Shown: positions 1-13,504 of the stretch, piece after piece
How positions within the stretch are numbered: the first letter of the stretch is position 1
How the letters are laid out: each line of letters opens with the position of its first letter
Assembly (NCBI GenBank): GCA_948567375.1
Contig: OX419758.1
Span: 52,519,001 to 52,583,000 of the forward strand
Reading direction: 5' to 3'
Length of the DNA: 64,000 nt
Origin: Lunularia cruciata
Lineage: Eukaryota > Streptophyta > Marchantiopsida > Lunulariales > Lunulariaceae
Made by a program: the position numbers and the translations under genes
Notes under the pieces: generated by a model
Told to the model about the DNA's origin: nothing
The model's input: only the letters and a program-made list of their open reading frames with translations
The model's database searches: none

Positions 1-1960
1 GGCATGTTGTTGTGTCGTTTAGGCCAATGAGCATAGATATAACGCTTCACGTGATGTATATATCTTCGCCAATGCTTTTGTCCCGCTTAATATTTGGTTC
101 TAGAGGAGACAGGAGCGCATGTTGCGCTTGAAAGTATTAGCTAGACAGGTATGCGGCGTTATCGACGCTATTAGCTTGAGGTACGTGTCGGATTACACCT
201 AAAATGAGTAGCATGCGCTACTTTGCAACATTAGAGCTCCGGCCATGCGTCCAGTCCTTCGTAACTGGTTTGTCTTTGCTCCAAGGTTAAACATTTTGAT
301 CTTTTCGCCAATTCTGCCTTGCAGTACTGGAGTGTGTGCTTCTTTCCTCGCAACTCTGCCCAGTGACTTGAGAATTGAGAACTTCTGTTGGGAGATTTCT
401 TGGCTGGTGAACCCTCTGGTGAAGTCAATTCTAATTTCAGCCAAACTTTAAAAAGTGATGTGCACTCAACAAAAGAAAACAGCCACCATCCTAAATGATG
501 GACCATCACAACTAGCATCACCAACGACGTCGAAGACTACTAGACCAAAGACAAATATGATCATCTTCGTTTCCGAATCTAAATCATGGGATATCATCGA
601 GTCTGCTAATCCACTCACATTGTAAGTACTTCGTTTCAGAATCTATTTCAAGTCCAAATCAGCCGGGTGAGTTTGTGTGGCCATGACTCAATGATAAATT
701 ATTGCAGAACTCGACTGGGACCATATCATTGATGCATCCTGGTCCAACAGGCTATTGCAGGGGGTACGGATGAATTGAAAATTCGTTTCGACTATGTTGA
801 ACTGATCCTTCGGAGAGACGACTACACAGATGAACACAAGTCTTATAGCAGTATGAGCATTCTCGAGAACCAAAGATGCTCTATGCTACAGAAAGTTGTA
901 CAAGAATGGTACAAGAACCTGTCGTTGGAGACCAGAATAAAGGTAATATACTTGGGCACGTGCATGGGTCTTTTACTTACATATCGGGTCAACATTGTTT
1001 ACTTTATTCTAGTTTTGGAAAGAACCAATCCTATCTTTCGTGTTATAGGTTGAGGTGAGCCGCGCATTCCACAAAACTCAAACTGTATGATCATGGTGTT
1101 TGTCTTGCAGCAGGATAAAGACGAGCAGGCCAACGGATGAATTCTCTTCCTCAGTACGCTCTCGACGTAATTGTAGCCACTAGATTAGATTTACCGGTTG
1201 CTTGGAGGAATTAAGGATATATGCCCCACAACTAACTTTATATATGAAGAATAAAGATAAATAAGGAGGTCAGAGTAGCTAAAATAAGAGCAATCGTGCT
1301 CGAGAGAATTACATTAGGCAGAATCTGGGAAAATGTTTTCTTTCTCACGAGACTTAAAAGCTACCGTAAGAATCACCGGACAGGTCCGCTCGAGTCGAGT
1401 TGGCAGCATTTAACTGAGCCATCGCTTTAAATGAATACTGCAAGAGGAAAATATCAAGCTTTTCGTCGTGTACCCGATGGATCAACACGAATGCGAGTGA
1501 AATGAAGTCTACGAACGGAAAGTCTGATTCACTTTTCACTGTTAAGGAGGACACACTGTGCTTCACATTTGGAGGATTGTGGAATAAGAATCACAAAAAC
1601 GAATGGTGACAAAGTCTACGAAAAGGAGACACAAGTGATATCTTGCGGCATAACATGAAGACCATTCTGCCAAAACAAACAAAGACGTGCTCACATTGTC
1701 TGTCGTTGTAAGGGAATAAGAACGAAGCAAAGGAACACACAACTAATGATGACAAAGTCTTTAAAAGGGGCCAGGCTCCTCTCTCCAGTATGTTACCTGC
1801 AGTTGTTGTCCAATACAATCCAAGAGCTTGTGCATACATAAATTATCATCTCATTACTTTCTCTGAACGACAGCCTTTAGGCTACAGTTTCAGGCAGGCA
1901 TTCACTGCTGACCGTGTGTTGCTAGACACTAGACCAAACAGGCGTATAAAAGCACCTAAA

Positions 1961-2192
1961 TACGAGAACCATTTAGTTCTTGTTCCGAGCGAGAGAACTA
2001 GTTAAATTTCCGGGTTCTCCAGATACCCACCTGACAAAACTGGACTGGATCTTTCTCACTAGGTGAGTGCAGGCTCTACAGTAGAATTTAATAAGAACAC
2101 TTACTACGAGAACCATTTTGTTCGTGTGTCAAGTGTTATAGTTAAGTTTCTGGGTTTTCCAGAAACCACCTGACACAACTGGAAGGATCTCT
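1961..2192. repeat. Imperfect local duplication
   Basis: Two segments of about 95 bases, roughly 1961-2052 and 2097-2192, share the same order of words: TACGAGAACCATTT, then GTTAA.TTTC.GGGTT.TCCAGA, then CCACCTGACA.AACTGGA. They are clearly related but diverged and separated by a spacer. No coding potential was noticed. Confidence 0.5.
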
Positions 2193-4213
2193 GGCTGGAC
2201 GCGATCGGGAGAAGAGCATACGTGAGCCCACTCGGTTTTGTTCGTTGGTGGAAGTTGGCATACAAGTCAACTTGTCAACACCTCATTAGATGTACTTTTC
2301 TCTACTCCACGACTGGATCAAAGGCCGAAAGAGTATGGTAAATGCGGCATAAATCCGAGACTCCAGTCTCCTCTTGAAATTAAGTAGCGTTCCTGAGGGG
2401 TTGTCAAAGAGTCATGCTGGTCTTTTCGCCGATTTCCCGTTTTTTCGTCATTGTAGACATTGGTTCCCATTCGCGTGCAGGAACTGAACTTTATGTTGGT
2501 CTTGTTGAGTCTGAGTGAGATTGCTCACGACGGTTCTCTACTTAGTTATCTAGGTTTTATCTTCACGTCTGAAGAAAGTTTTATCTCCTTCTATACGAGA
2601 CCTTTGTGTTTTATATGCTTTCTATGTTCGATACTAATTCCATTATGATACCGTTGGTAGGGTATGTCATTTTCTCTATGTAGTCAGTCATACATACTCC
2701 TTTTTGTTCTAGCCATGATCTTGACGGGGTATCACTTTTACAGATCTGTTGTCCTTGTCCACAAGACAATGACGTGATCTAATCATACCATAGTCGATAT
2801 CCTCCCATCATGACTTGTAGAATTAGCCCAACTCCCGTCGCCACAACTCAGCTGGTATGTCTAGTAAAACGCTGATATCTCGATGGAAATCGATGGAAAT
2901 CCTAGGTGCGATGAAAACCTAATACTCTCTTCACATCGAGATCAGCAATTTTGTGCCCGAAAGGATGTCATTAGGCAATCCAAAAGCATAAGACTTTCTT
3001 CATGTGTAGTTCCCTTGCTTTCCTGAGTCTCCCAGTGTCTTTAGAGTAGTCCGCTGACTTGGGATGCACGAGTACAAATTGAGCGAGGAAAGTCTCCTCT
3101 CGCGTAAAATGCCTTCAAATCTCTGTATTGCCCTTTAAATTCAAATAATCAATGCGAGCTGAAATTTATCATGTGTCTAGATAACGAGCATAAAGGATTG
3201 AAGAGGCAGAATTATTCTAAGCAGAACATGTAAAAATATTCATAAGTTTTTGGATTATTTTAGGAATTACCTCATAACTCCTTCCTTGAATTAAAGTATT
3301 AAGGAACCTTCTCATGGAGGAGATTTGACGCTCCTCTTGCTCTTCAAAGCACTCGGTTGTTGCATTTGACGTGGAGCAAGACATGCCATATTATTAAACG
3401 GAAGCTCGAGAAAATTCTCAATATTTAACGCAACTTATCTAAAGTCACAAACCCGATACCACTAACTAGACTTTCATGGCAGTGTCATTTCCCCTCTACC
3501 TTCCCTAGTAAATCATCAAGTCAGGCTGTCAAAGAGCAGGCAGCTCCCTGATGCCATTACTGCCAATATCTCACGTTCCACTTTGACCTTGACACATCAT
3601 CAGCCTAATATACATAAACATAGAGAATTTGCTTGGACTTTAAGGGTGCAATAGCGTGCCATGGGGTCCTTGATTCAACTCGTCAAAAAGAGCATGTACT
3701 GCGAAAGCAAGCCTGCTGTTACTGTCATGTCTAATCGTATCACCTCAACCTCGAGATTCAACCTTGAAAATCACGAATTCAATGTTCGTAACGAACAAAA
3801 GAAGACACACGTCATGGGATACTACAATTAGACTTCCACCGAATCACTGGTACTAGGATAGAAGTCAACTTGTAGATCGCACCCAGATGTAGTTGTTACT
3901 AACTGTACGAAGCATCTCACCAGATTCACAATAACGAATCCGTTCGGAAGTACTGTGTTCCAGATTTTACCTCAATAGTCTCTTTCCAACTTGTCAGAAA
4001 GGACTTGTCTAGTTGAACAGAAAACACGATTGCCGTGACAAAGTAGGATGTGGCGTACTAAGAGATCTCTGCTGGCCTTGGAGCACAGGGTCTGGTTCGA
4101 ACTAGATTCCGTGTCCAAGTCCCAGGTTGTGTACACAATTAAAAAAAATTGGTCCTAATGATGTGGTTCGGACCGGAGTGTTTCCACCACAAAGCAATGT
4201 AGGGTAATAGCGA

Positions 4214-4463
4214 AAGTGTGAAAGTGGCGACCGCGTAGTATAACAAGAAGGATGGGAAGACCCCCTCAAGCCGTACAAGGAAAAGACGTCGGGGTAAAAT
4301 GGGGCTAGAGCGAAAGTATCAAAGACGAAAAAAGATGAGCGAAAAATGGTGCTGGAGCGAAAGTATCAAAGAGAAAAAAGATGACGGTTAAACTGATCCG
4401 CTGTTTTAGGGAAAGAAGTTCTACTGTCAAGAGAGAAAGGGCGACCGCGTAGGATAACAAGAC
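4214..4463. repeat. Cluster of short interleaved repeats
   Basis: GGCGACCGCGTAG followed by a TATAACAAGA-like tail occurs at 4226 and again at 4440. Between them an approximately 43-base unit (GGAGCGAAAGTATCAAAGA followed by an A-rich GATGA tail) is present twice, at about 4297-4338 and 4342-4384. The same 13-base core appears in reverse orientation near 5270 (one mismatch) and 5314. Function unknown. Confidence 0.55.
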
Positions 4464-4947
4464 GATTTGTCAAGGGACTTGCAACATCGAGCCACCACAT
4501 CATCGACTTCTAGTGACCACATCACTCACCTCAGGCTTCTTCTGTGCTCGTCATAATTGGACTAGAGTTTTCCTAATTGATCATTTGTGATTTGATCCCA
4601 TCGATTGCATATTCTTCTGTATCTTATCCTCGGACGTATTTTTGGACTGGCACCCCTTATCTGTCTCGGATCCTGCTTGGATTCATGTCCAGACGGAAAG
4701 ATTCATATCTGCCAACAATGCCAGCATCCAAATTTCCAGAGCGATAACTTACACAACCGGTTTGACATAAAGTTGTAACCCTCGATACGGATGAACACTT
4801 TTTCCAAGAGGGCCAAAACCAGTTGACCTGGCCAAACGCGGCCTTCCAAACCTCCATTTTGAAAACATACATTGATGTAGAACGTGTCTCATACGGCTCC
4901 ATGGGGCGGGAGCCCATTTCGGGTGGTGAATCATTGAAACCAGTTCT

Positions 4948-4972
4948 CCACCACCACCACCACCACCATCAT
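4948..4972. repeat. (CCA)n microsatellite
   Basis: A run of about eight CCA units, visible directly in the sequence. Confidence 0.85.
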
Positions 4973-5236
4973 ACCTCTACCTCCTTCTCCTTCTGTGGCA
5001 TCAGAGCTGCGTCGGGGCTAAGGTTTTCAAATCGGAAATACGAAGTCTGTAATGCTAAAAGATATCCGGTCCAGCGTATCGTTTACTGAAGCTATTTGGG
5101 ATGTCTGTGACTGATTTACCCGGTCATCCGCCCGCGAGTTGGATCCTGAACCCGACATTTGAGAATAACCTCCGGTCGACTTCCAAGTAATCCCGTTACT
5201 TCCCAATACAGCATCAGATAGGTGTGAAAGTGCCAA

Positions 5237-5326
5237 CCTATCTTTCTCCACAACCTATATTTGTGTTTTCTACGCGGTCACCTATCTTTCTCCACAACCT
5301 ATCTTCGTGTTTTCTACGCGGTCGCC
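5237..5326. repeat. 44-bp tandem duplication
   Basis: Two adjacent units starting CCTATCTTTCTCCACAACCT and ending in CTACGCGGTC.CC begin at 5237 and 5281, with only a few mismatches. The unit end is the reverse complement of the GGCGACCGCGTAG core seen at 4226 and 4440, so this repeat is related to that cluster in opposite orientation. Confidence 0.65.
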
Positions 5327-5564
5327 CTCTCTTTCTCAACAAGCCTAACGGGGGGAGGGGGGTGGGGGGTTGTTGCCGCGACCTCTAACAGCGCTCCATC
5401 TTGTCCAGTGCAAGAACTACAGAAAAACCAAAATGTTCCAGGAACACTCTGGGAGGAAATACCCTTCAAACTTTAATCTTATTGGGCAGTGCCTGATATG
5501 CTTTGTGCTTGGCTTGTGAGGTATTTATTCGTCTTCAACCGTTGCATTTTTGTGCCATTATCTT

Positions 5565-5758
5565 CCCTATTTGTAGTATGATATCTGCTTCCTGGAGCTT
5601 TCTTGGACCTCAGTTCCACCGGTCTATAAAAGCATATTCGGTTCGACAAGATCACTCCCTGCCCTATTTGTAGTATGATGTATGCTTCCTGGAGTTTTCT
5701 TTGGACCTCAGTTCCACCCGTCCACAAAAGCATTCCCGGTTTGACAAGATCACCCTCT
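5565..5758. repeat. 97-bp tandem duplication
   Basis: Two diverged adjacent copies, each starting CCCTATTTGTAGTATGAT and containing GACCTCAGTTCCACC and GACAAGATCAC, begin at 5565 and 5662. Their position in a region without genes gives no hint of function. Confidence 0.65.
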
Positions 5759-8700
5759 GCCCCTGTACCATAACTACCATAGAATCTGAAATGGCTCCGG
5801 TGTTTGCATGATATAGCATCTAGAGTTCTGTGTCCTCCTCCCCGCCCCCTCTCCCAGCCCCACACAAATCTAAATGACAAGAGGCCCGATCTCCATTATA
5901 GCTTCAACCATTCAGCTGCAGCTCAGTTTCCATGCCCTTACCTTCCACAAGAAGTGGGGTAGGAGAGGGAAGGTGAAGTCAAAAGCGCTCGTAAAAAGAC
6001 CGGCAAGAATTGACCAGTTTCTGTGGATGCATGTACCATCCACAAAATTACACGAAAGAACCAGCGGAAAATCAATATTATTTGGGGGAACAGGTACGGC
6101 TTTAGGATCCTTCTCGCCCTATGAGATGAGGGAGAAGTGAGATTCAAATACTAACAGATAATCTTTACCAATAGATTTTTCGTCATAAATTGTAAGGGAT
6201 GGGGTCTTTTTTACGTTCATGGAAACCCAACCTCCGTCCACCAGACATGTCTGATCTCCTACCCGATGCTTTTGGAGAAAAATATCAGTAGATCAAACTG
6301 ATATCCGTAAGGCACCGCCGTACGCCTTTGCCTTGACCTTATACGAAAGATCTGGAGAAGTTAGAGTCCGGGATTGTAATCGATCCGTTAGGCGTTCAAG
6401 CAATCGTATCGAGTTCCAGAGCATAATAATCGATCTAAGATTTGCAGTTACCATGCAGATCAACAGTGATATTGCGATGCAGAACTCGTAGGTCAAGTGA
6501 AGGAACGGAATAGCCCAGCGAGTTGTACGTGGATTGCAAAACGCCAGTGTGGCCCATACAAAGGAGCACCTCTTCCATCGGGAATGGGAATACCACTCTG
6601 TCAATGCATGTGGAAATGAGTATCACCATACTATATACTCCGATAAAGGACACGCTGGTTCCCTTCATTCACAGTGCCTTCTCCTTTCTCCACTTTCCTC
6701 TCCCACCACCATCTTCTACTTATTTTTCTCGTGCGTCTTTCTTCTGCTTCTTTTGGCGTCTTAGCTTACTCATCATATCCAGGTGGGACGACATCATTGG
6801 CTCAGCATATCATGTAAAAGGAGACGACAGGAGCTTTCGTGAATCAATTTTGGGGGAATACAATACCTGAAGGCGAAGAGTTCTCCTAACGAGACAGCAA
6901 GTTCTAGTAACAGACTTCTTGCTCGATAACTGTAGTAGCCTAGGGAAACGAGCAGAAAGACGAGAAAAGAGTGGCAGAATCGTCGTGTCTGACGTCAATA
7001 ACTTTGATCGGGAAACCTAGTTCTCGATGCCGGTAAACTCCAGAAAACCGTCCTTTCCGCAAAGTCCAACACCCGGTATCCGGTGTACGAATCGAGCGCA
7101 GGATATTGGGCCGGCGTCCTTGAAGGGAGCAGATGGCTGTCCGTTTCTAAAACGGTGGATTCGTGCGCCACTGTACAACTGTGGTACTACACTATCGTCC
7201 ACAGAGCCTAGTTACTGGACCAACAGGTCGCCTCGATCCATTCAACAGCAGCAGTGGATTTGCGTCGGCTTTCTTTCTGCAATTCATGCATGCGAGAGCG
7301 GACAGGGTGATTGCGACAAGCAAGCGACGCGATGGGATGGGGGCATCGAAAGTGCACTGATATTAATGAGAGGAAGCGAAGATAGAGAGAAAAGACTGGG
7401 AGAGCTGTCCATGGCTGGGCAGGGAAGGACGGATGTATGTTCGGCGGAGGTGAGGGCAGAACGGATAGTTAATGCAGACGGGATTGGATGTGCTATTGAA
7501 AGTGCACTCACCACGGGAGTAACACTGAATTAATGAAAGGAAACGCTGACAGTGATGAAGGTGACGGCCTGAATGAATCAGAAAGGTGGTGGTCACCACC
7601 CTCCATTCCTTCCGAGTTAAAGACGTACTCGGACCTTTAACTTGGCACTGAATTTCCGGCAAAGCCCCTAGCAAGGGTCGACGCAGTAGAGTACGCCAAT
7701 ATAGTTTCCTTGTAACGAGTAGTACTCTGGTTTTTGTGCCTCCAAACGTGAAACTTGAAGGAACCGACGAGTACCACATAAAAAATCAGGAACATCAGGG
7801 AACTAACTTGCACCACATCAATAAATCTTATCTGTATAGTCCATTGTGGGTCCGAATTGTGTCGAAGTGTCAAGTTAGGAACGAGTGCTTTCTTAACCGA
7901 TATCTTTTCTTCACCTGGCCACGATGGCGAAGAACACGTTAGGCAGTAGTGTATCTATTTGGTGTGTATGCATAATTGGCACTGGGCTCGGGGTAAAATT
8001 TTGGATATCCGGAAAGTCTCTGAACTGTAGCGTGGGATTTCAAAATATGTCCGATCGAGACTCATTTAAAACTAACCCGTTGTGGATGATATGGCCAGTT
8101 GATCTCATTTGAATTGGACTGTTCAGAATTTGTTCTTGTTGTCCGGTTGGTCCTCAATGCAGATTTGGGACATGTGAGGCTGGAGATTGCCATGGACGGG
8201 AGTTGGTATTAGGGATCGAGTCAAAAGTGACGAACGAGAGTTTTGAGAGTGGTAATAAAGAGAGGAAAAGTTAGGTAGAATCATCACCACAGGCCGAGAG
8301 AAAGTAGAAATGTTCTGCGCACGGCATAGCTTCGGATGCGTGATCAAAAGAATCCGGGGAAAGTTGTCATCGCCGGCTTTTACTCTCTGTCTCAAAGTGG
8401 ACCTCCAAAGAATGCGGGAAGGAAAGGTGAGAAAAGCAGGCACCCGAGTAGGATGTTATCTCAAGTTCGACAAGGAGGTGTAGTCCTTCCTAATAATAAA
8501 AGATCCAATTCACACAAGATTCAAGTTATCACGCAAGTTACTGTAAGGTAGTGCGGCATTGTGGGACTTAAAATGTCCAACCTGATTCGACCGGAATACT
8601 CGATGCGAAGAGTGCTCAGTCGCACACACTCGCCGGGTGATTATAATCTCGCGCATTGGACCCAGTGCTTTCCATCTGTCCAGAATTGAACATTAAGGAG

Positions 8701-10640
8701 AAAGGAATTTTGTGGCTACCCGATGCAGTGGTAGAGAAAAGGAGGCATGACTCCAGACAGGAGTTATCATCAAGGACGACCATGCTCACAACGGAATTTT
8801 TCACCTTCGACTTGGGAGGTGCCGTCCTGTGTATATGGGACAGACGGACAACGGTTTTACTTTATGGCACAATATATTGACAACACACCACCACGCGCCG
8901 GTAAGGTGAGGTTAGGACGAGGCGGAGAATGTTTGGATCCTGCAAGTGAGAGAGCGAGGGAGCAACCAACATAGTTAACAACAAAAGAGCGGAGTACCTT
9001 ATACCGATGTTACTGCTTTTCTTCGGCTTCTACTCTTCTTCTGCTGGGCTGCTACTGACTTTCTGACGTTCGCTGGCTGGCGCTCCGCATCACCTACCTC
9101 CGCTACTACTGCTCTGCTGTGCTCGTCCTGCCCCCAAGCCCCAGCCAGTCAACGAATCATCCATCGCAGGACCCGTAAGGACTGAATAATTGCCGCCTCT
9201 TCTTCATGTACTCTCACTTCACTACGCTACGGGCGACCGATCTCCATCCACCTTTGCTTAGCCATTTAATTTCCATCTTATTTTAAAGCTTTCCTTCACA
9301 GCCCCCGATACGAAAACAGTTGTTGGAAATACACGGAGCCCTCTGGGTTTTGTATTGAAGTCGCTGGGATGCTGGGTTCCCAGGGGATGCAGATCCAATC
9401 AACCTGGGGGCATGTAGCCATGTTCTCACACCTCTTTTGAGGATAAGCTTATGTAGAGAATAGGAAGAACGTGTTATACTCACAGTTCTTCAATAATTCT
9501 TCAATCCTTTGTATGACCTCCTCCTTCCATAGATTCTTTGATATTCTGCCTTCTCTAGAATTAACGATCCCATGTTCAAGGATTCGTATGACATACCCAC
9601 TCGCGAATAAGAACGTGATCTACCTCGCTCCCTCAGAAGCTGCTCCCTCGGAAACTTCTCTCATTTTCACTTTAGAGTATTGCATACTAATTTATGACAA
9701 TGCAACTGGTGCTCCCATCCAAGTGAAAAGTTTGCCTGACCTTCAATCTACTGTAGAAGTTGTCTTCCAAAACAGAAGTCGATTATCTTGGTTGCACTTC
9801 CGCACTTTTCTCTGTGGAGTATTGTCCTGCTTTGAACGCTCGTAAAGTGTCTTTCAGAATCCTTTGCGACGAAAATAAAAATTCCTTGTTCCCGAAATGG
9901 TTGTGAACATGTGTTCTATTGATTCATATCAAACAGCATGAAACCCCTTTCACAGTAGTGCATGGATGCTATGGAGCTGGCTCAATGCCCAAGAAGTGCC
10001 ATTAAAAAAAACATTCATGCATTCCTTGTGAAGACAGGAGTTGGTTCGCTCCGGCCGACTGTAGTCAGTACACAACAGTAACATTTAGTATCCTTCACTG
10101 CATTACCCAAAAAGAGAATCTGGGAATCGTTTCTCGGCTTCGTACAAAAGTGTCCAGTGCTATCGTGCGTGAAAGCCAGATTCAATTTTCTGCACGTGAT
10201 CTCATAGACATCTATACTATTAACAGGAGATGAGGTCTAAGGAAGACCACGGTAATAGAGTGGACATAGGCAGGTAAACTTAGAAAGAATCTTTTAGATA
10301 ATATGAGTTTAATAAGTAATACAGTAGACTTTTAGACCAGTCTTACCAATTAGCGAACTTGTTTCTCATGCTCTCCAAATTTAGATTTGTTCCCAAACTT
10401 GTCTTATGAAATTGGACACTCATCTAGCCATGAGATGGGAAACAAATAGGAACAAATATGAACTATGGCAAACTTAAGAGAGCGACACACATGGGATAAC
10501 AAAGAAGGGAAGGCCCATCAAGTCTAACAAAGATAAAATCTAATTACCAATGAAGTTAGATTCCCATATCATTTGAATTTATTTATTTATTTTAATATCT
10601 AGAATTCCATAGTTACGTTAAGTCAACCGTAATTACATGT

Positions 10641-10664
10641 TATATATATATATATATATATATA
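10641..10664. repeat. (AT)n microsatellite
   Basis: About twelve TA units in an AT-rich stretch. No gene is recognisable on either side between about 10,270 and 11,440. Confidence 0.85.
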
Positions 10665-11440
10665 CTCTTACTCTATTTAATTACGTTTGACTTTATATAT
10701 CACTAGAGTTTCTGAAAGAGCATCACTTTATGTGATTGTTTTACCAATCATTGGCAACTACAAATATAATAAAATCTTCATATTTTACTGACAGTTCAAA
10801 GATTTCAAGAATACATAAACCATTTATAGATATGATACACCTCACCTCAGAAATAAAAAATGAAGAAGAATAAAGTCTAAAGAGTACCATTCCATGCACA
10901 TTGATAAGTTCAAACCTTATCGAACATTGATTGTGACTTGATAGTATAAAGAATGGACTATCTGCTGCGGGAAGTGAAGCAAACAAGCTTGTCTACATTT
11001 ATCCATGCTCACAGTAATTACATTGCGGCATTTTAAATTCAAGATATTCACTTCCCTTCATTTTCCCGTAAGAAACTGTACGGATATTTAAAATATTGTC
11101 CATGGGACAAATATGAGGGGTACTTTGATATTTTACGGTGAATTCAGAAACACCATAATATATTTACGGTTTACAATCTGTAAGTATATGCGAGGTTTCT
11201 TGTATGTCTTTATGAACCCGCAACTCTGAGTGAGAATTAAATGGAGTAATTTGACCTTGAAGTTGTACATGTTTTCATTTTGGAGAAACTTCCAGTTTGA
11301 AGTGGTACACATGTAGTCCCAAGGAAAGAACGCATGGAAGAAAAAGAGGTTCACTTTTGTGTTCACATATTTTTTAAGGAATCATGCGACGCAATTTCTT
11401 TTCATAGTCTTGGAACCCGTTTGGCCTGTTTTGAATGTCT

Positions 11441-11612
11441 TAGAATGCAAAATGTCATGCAATGACCAAAGGATTTGGAGTTTCGATGGCACGAGGTGGT
11501 ACATGGATTACTCTGATGTATTCTTTTAGAATGCAAAATGTCATGCAATGACCAAAGGATTTGGAGTTTCGATGGCACGAGGTGGTACATGGATTACTCT
11601 GATGTATTCTTT
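11441..11612. repeat. Perfect 2 x 86 bp tandem repeat
   Basis: The unit beginning TAGAATGCAAAATGTCATGC and ending GATGTATTCTTT is present at 11441-11526 and again at 11527-11612. I found no difference between copies, so the duplication is recent or maintained by conversion. It lies in non-coding AT-rich DNA. Confidence 0.85.
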
Positions 11613-12454
11613 GAGTTTGGGATGTAAGTTTTCAAAGTAGTGTGCAGTGATTGAAGGAGTTTCTGTCTCTATGGGACAGCGACGCATTTGATGTCTACGC
11701 GTGTGAGAGTGATATAGGGTTTCGTTAAATTAGTACGGACAGTTCGAATTAGAATTGGTGCAATTTCTCCAAAAGAAAGTGGGAATCAATGCCACATCGC
11801 AATGCGCGCCAATTGTTGGTGAAGGAAATAAGATAATGTATGGAGAGAAGGATTTTAGAGATGGAGGAGGCCATGCAAAAAAAATACTAGACTAGGAATA
11901 GGATAAATATGTCTGGATAAAAAGCTGGAGTGATGATGAATTTGCACTCAATGAAGATAAGATAATAATGAAATGGTGTGATTTCTTACATCCTTTTTGA
12001 TATTTGGTGGCAAGGAGTGTAACTAATTACAATGCCAAATTTGTACATTGGTTTTTTAGAGGTTTTGACTCTTACACCTTGACGTGCAGGTCATATGTGA
12101 TGATATGTTGAGAATTATCCATTTCAGCGGCAGTAAAACCCAAGAGTTTGAATTGTTCTTGAGTTTTAGCTATACTTGAACTTTGCTCTTGCGTTGTCCT
12201 TGATTGGTAGTTGTTCTTATCATAGTCCTTTGGTTTCATTTGTAGACATTGAAATTCTACCAATTAACTGATTTTGTTTGTTATTTGACAAGGATGCAAT
12301 GGTTGTGTCATGATATGACTTGTATCAAAATGTCTCCATTATGGAAAGATATTGAGCAGTAAGGTGAGAATAGTTTATTTTTAATCATCAATAGTATTTA
12401 CTCGGAGGCTTACAATATGTCTCCATGAGTCACTAAGTACCTTCATCTAAATAC

Positions 12455-12785
12455 CCACACATTGAGGAGAGAAAACAATTTAACAAATGGGTTGCAAATG
12501 CACATGTATTGAACAAGCATTGCATAATCATATGAAGGCATGATGGCATTCTCTACACTGATTAAGGATTCAACTAAAGACCAAGAACAAAGCAACTTTC
12601 TATTGAAGTGGATATGCTCCAACATTATTTTCCACAATCTCCTAATTAATTAATCAGACATGTGGGAAGAGGAAGAAGAGAATGAGAGCGTAGATGGTGA
12701 TGAAGATGCATTTGATGATCCTGGTCCTACAATAATTCCACCTTGGGAAGAAACAAATATGTATGGCATTCCATATCGGAGATGA
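12455..12785 (+). pseudogene. PIF/Harbinger-type transposase, C-terminal fragment
   Basis: One forward frame reads through about 110 codons with three in-frame stops. It contains a block resembling the end of the DDE_Tnp_4 (PIF/Harbinger) transposase: a short SYEGMMAFSTL segment, a Lys-Asp-rich spacer, then WICSNIIFHNLLIN, which parallels the 'ilHNmli' signature. It closes with an acidic tail (DMWEEEEENE and a Glu/Asp-rich continuation) that is common at the end of such transposases. The catalytic part should lie upstream but I could not follow it, and terminal inverted repeats were not identified. The fragment is broken and presumably inactive. A hAT-type origin is a less likely alternative. 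Confidence 0.5.
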
Positions 12786-13504
12786 GAATTTTTGAACACC
12801 CAATAAAGCATCATTACTTGGAATGGTCTCCTTTGTGCTTTGTGTTTATGATGGAATGGTCTCATCCTATCTCACCCCGTCTATATCCATAACTCTAAAC
12901 TTTGTATGTTGGATGGTCTCCATTTTTTAGGTATTAAGTGCATGTTGTGAGGTGTAAATTTTATGTTGGAAGGGTGTGAATGGGATGCCATTTCTAAAGG
13001 TGATGAATTCCATGAATGGCGGTTGGGATGTCAATTTGTATAAATAAGATAGTTTGTTTCATGAATATCTACTGATTTCATAATGCATAGCTTGATTCAA
13101 TAAAATTTATAAGTGGGAGTAGTGGATGAGATATACCAAAGCTTGTGAGATTTATAAGTATATCTCTAGGATTTACAAGTATATCTCTTGTAAAGGACTT
13201 CAACAAAATAAAGAATAAATCAGTGAAATGAACATATGGATTCTAGTTCCAAGTAGTTTTAGTTTAAGTTGTGCTCTTTTCATATAAAAAGTTAGAGAAA
13301 CTCGAGAGAAATAGAATTGGCAAGGAGAGTGAATTGCCAACTTTTGAAAGCTTAAGGAGAGTAAGAAATCCCAATAAAATGAGAAGTAGAGGATAGTAGG
13401 AATCAAGACAACCAAGCATTTGAAGGGAAGGAGTTAAAAAGGCACAATTTTCAATTAACAATTTATAGGGATTTGAGTGAAGTTTGAGGGAAAAGGAAGG
13501 AAGG

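Larger units (their letters stand above)
1..10270. other. Region without recognisable genes
   Basis: I see no convincing gene, RNA gene or transposon coding sequence here. Base composition is more balanced than in the AT-rich remainder. The open frames present are short, overlap on both strands and match no family I know. The longest, about 168 codons at 7027-7533 (+), has no recognisable domain. The region holds only small local duplications, listed separately. It could be intergenic DNA, long introns or very old decayed TE sequence, and spliced short exons cannot be excluded without transcript data. Confidence 0.5.

Noticed and set aside
4081-4135. tRNA-like GGTTCGAACTAG box
   Set aside because: No D arm, anticodon arm or acceptor stem can be folded around it.
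7027-7533. Forward open frame of 168 codons as a gene
   Set aside because: No domain, no homologous texture, overlapping open frames on other strands and no promoter or splice evidence.
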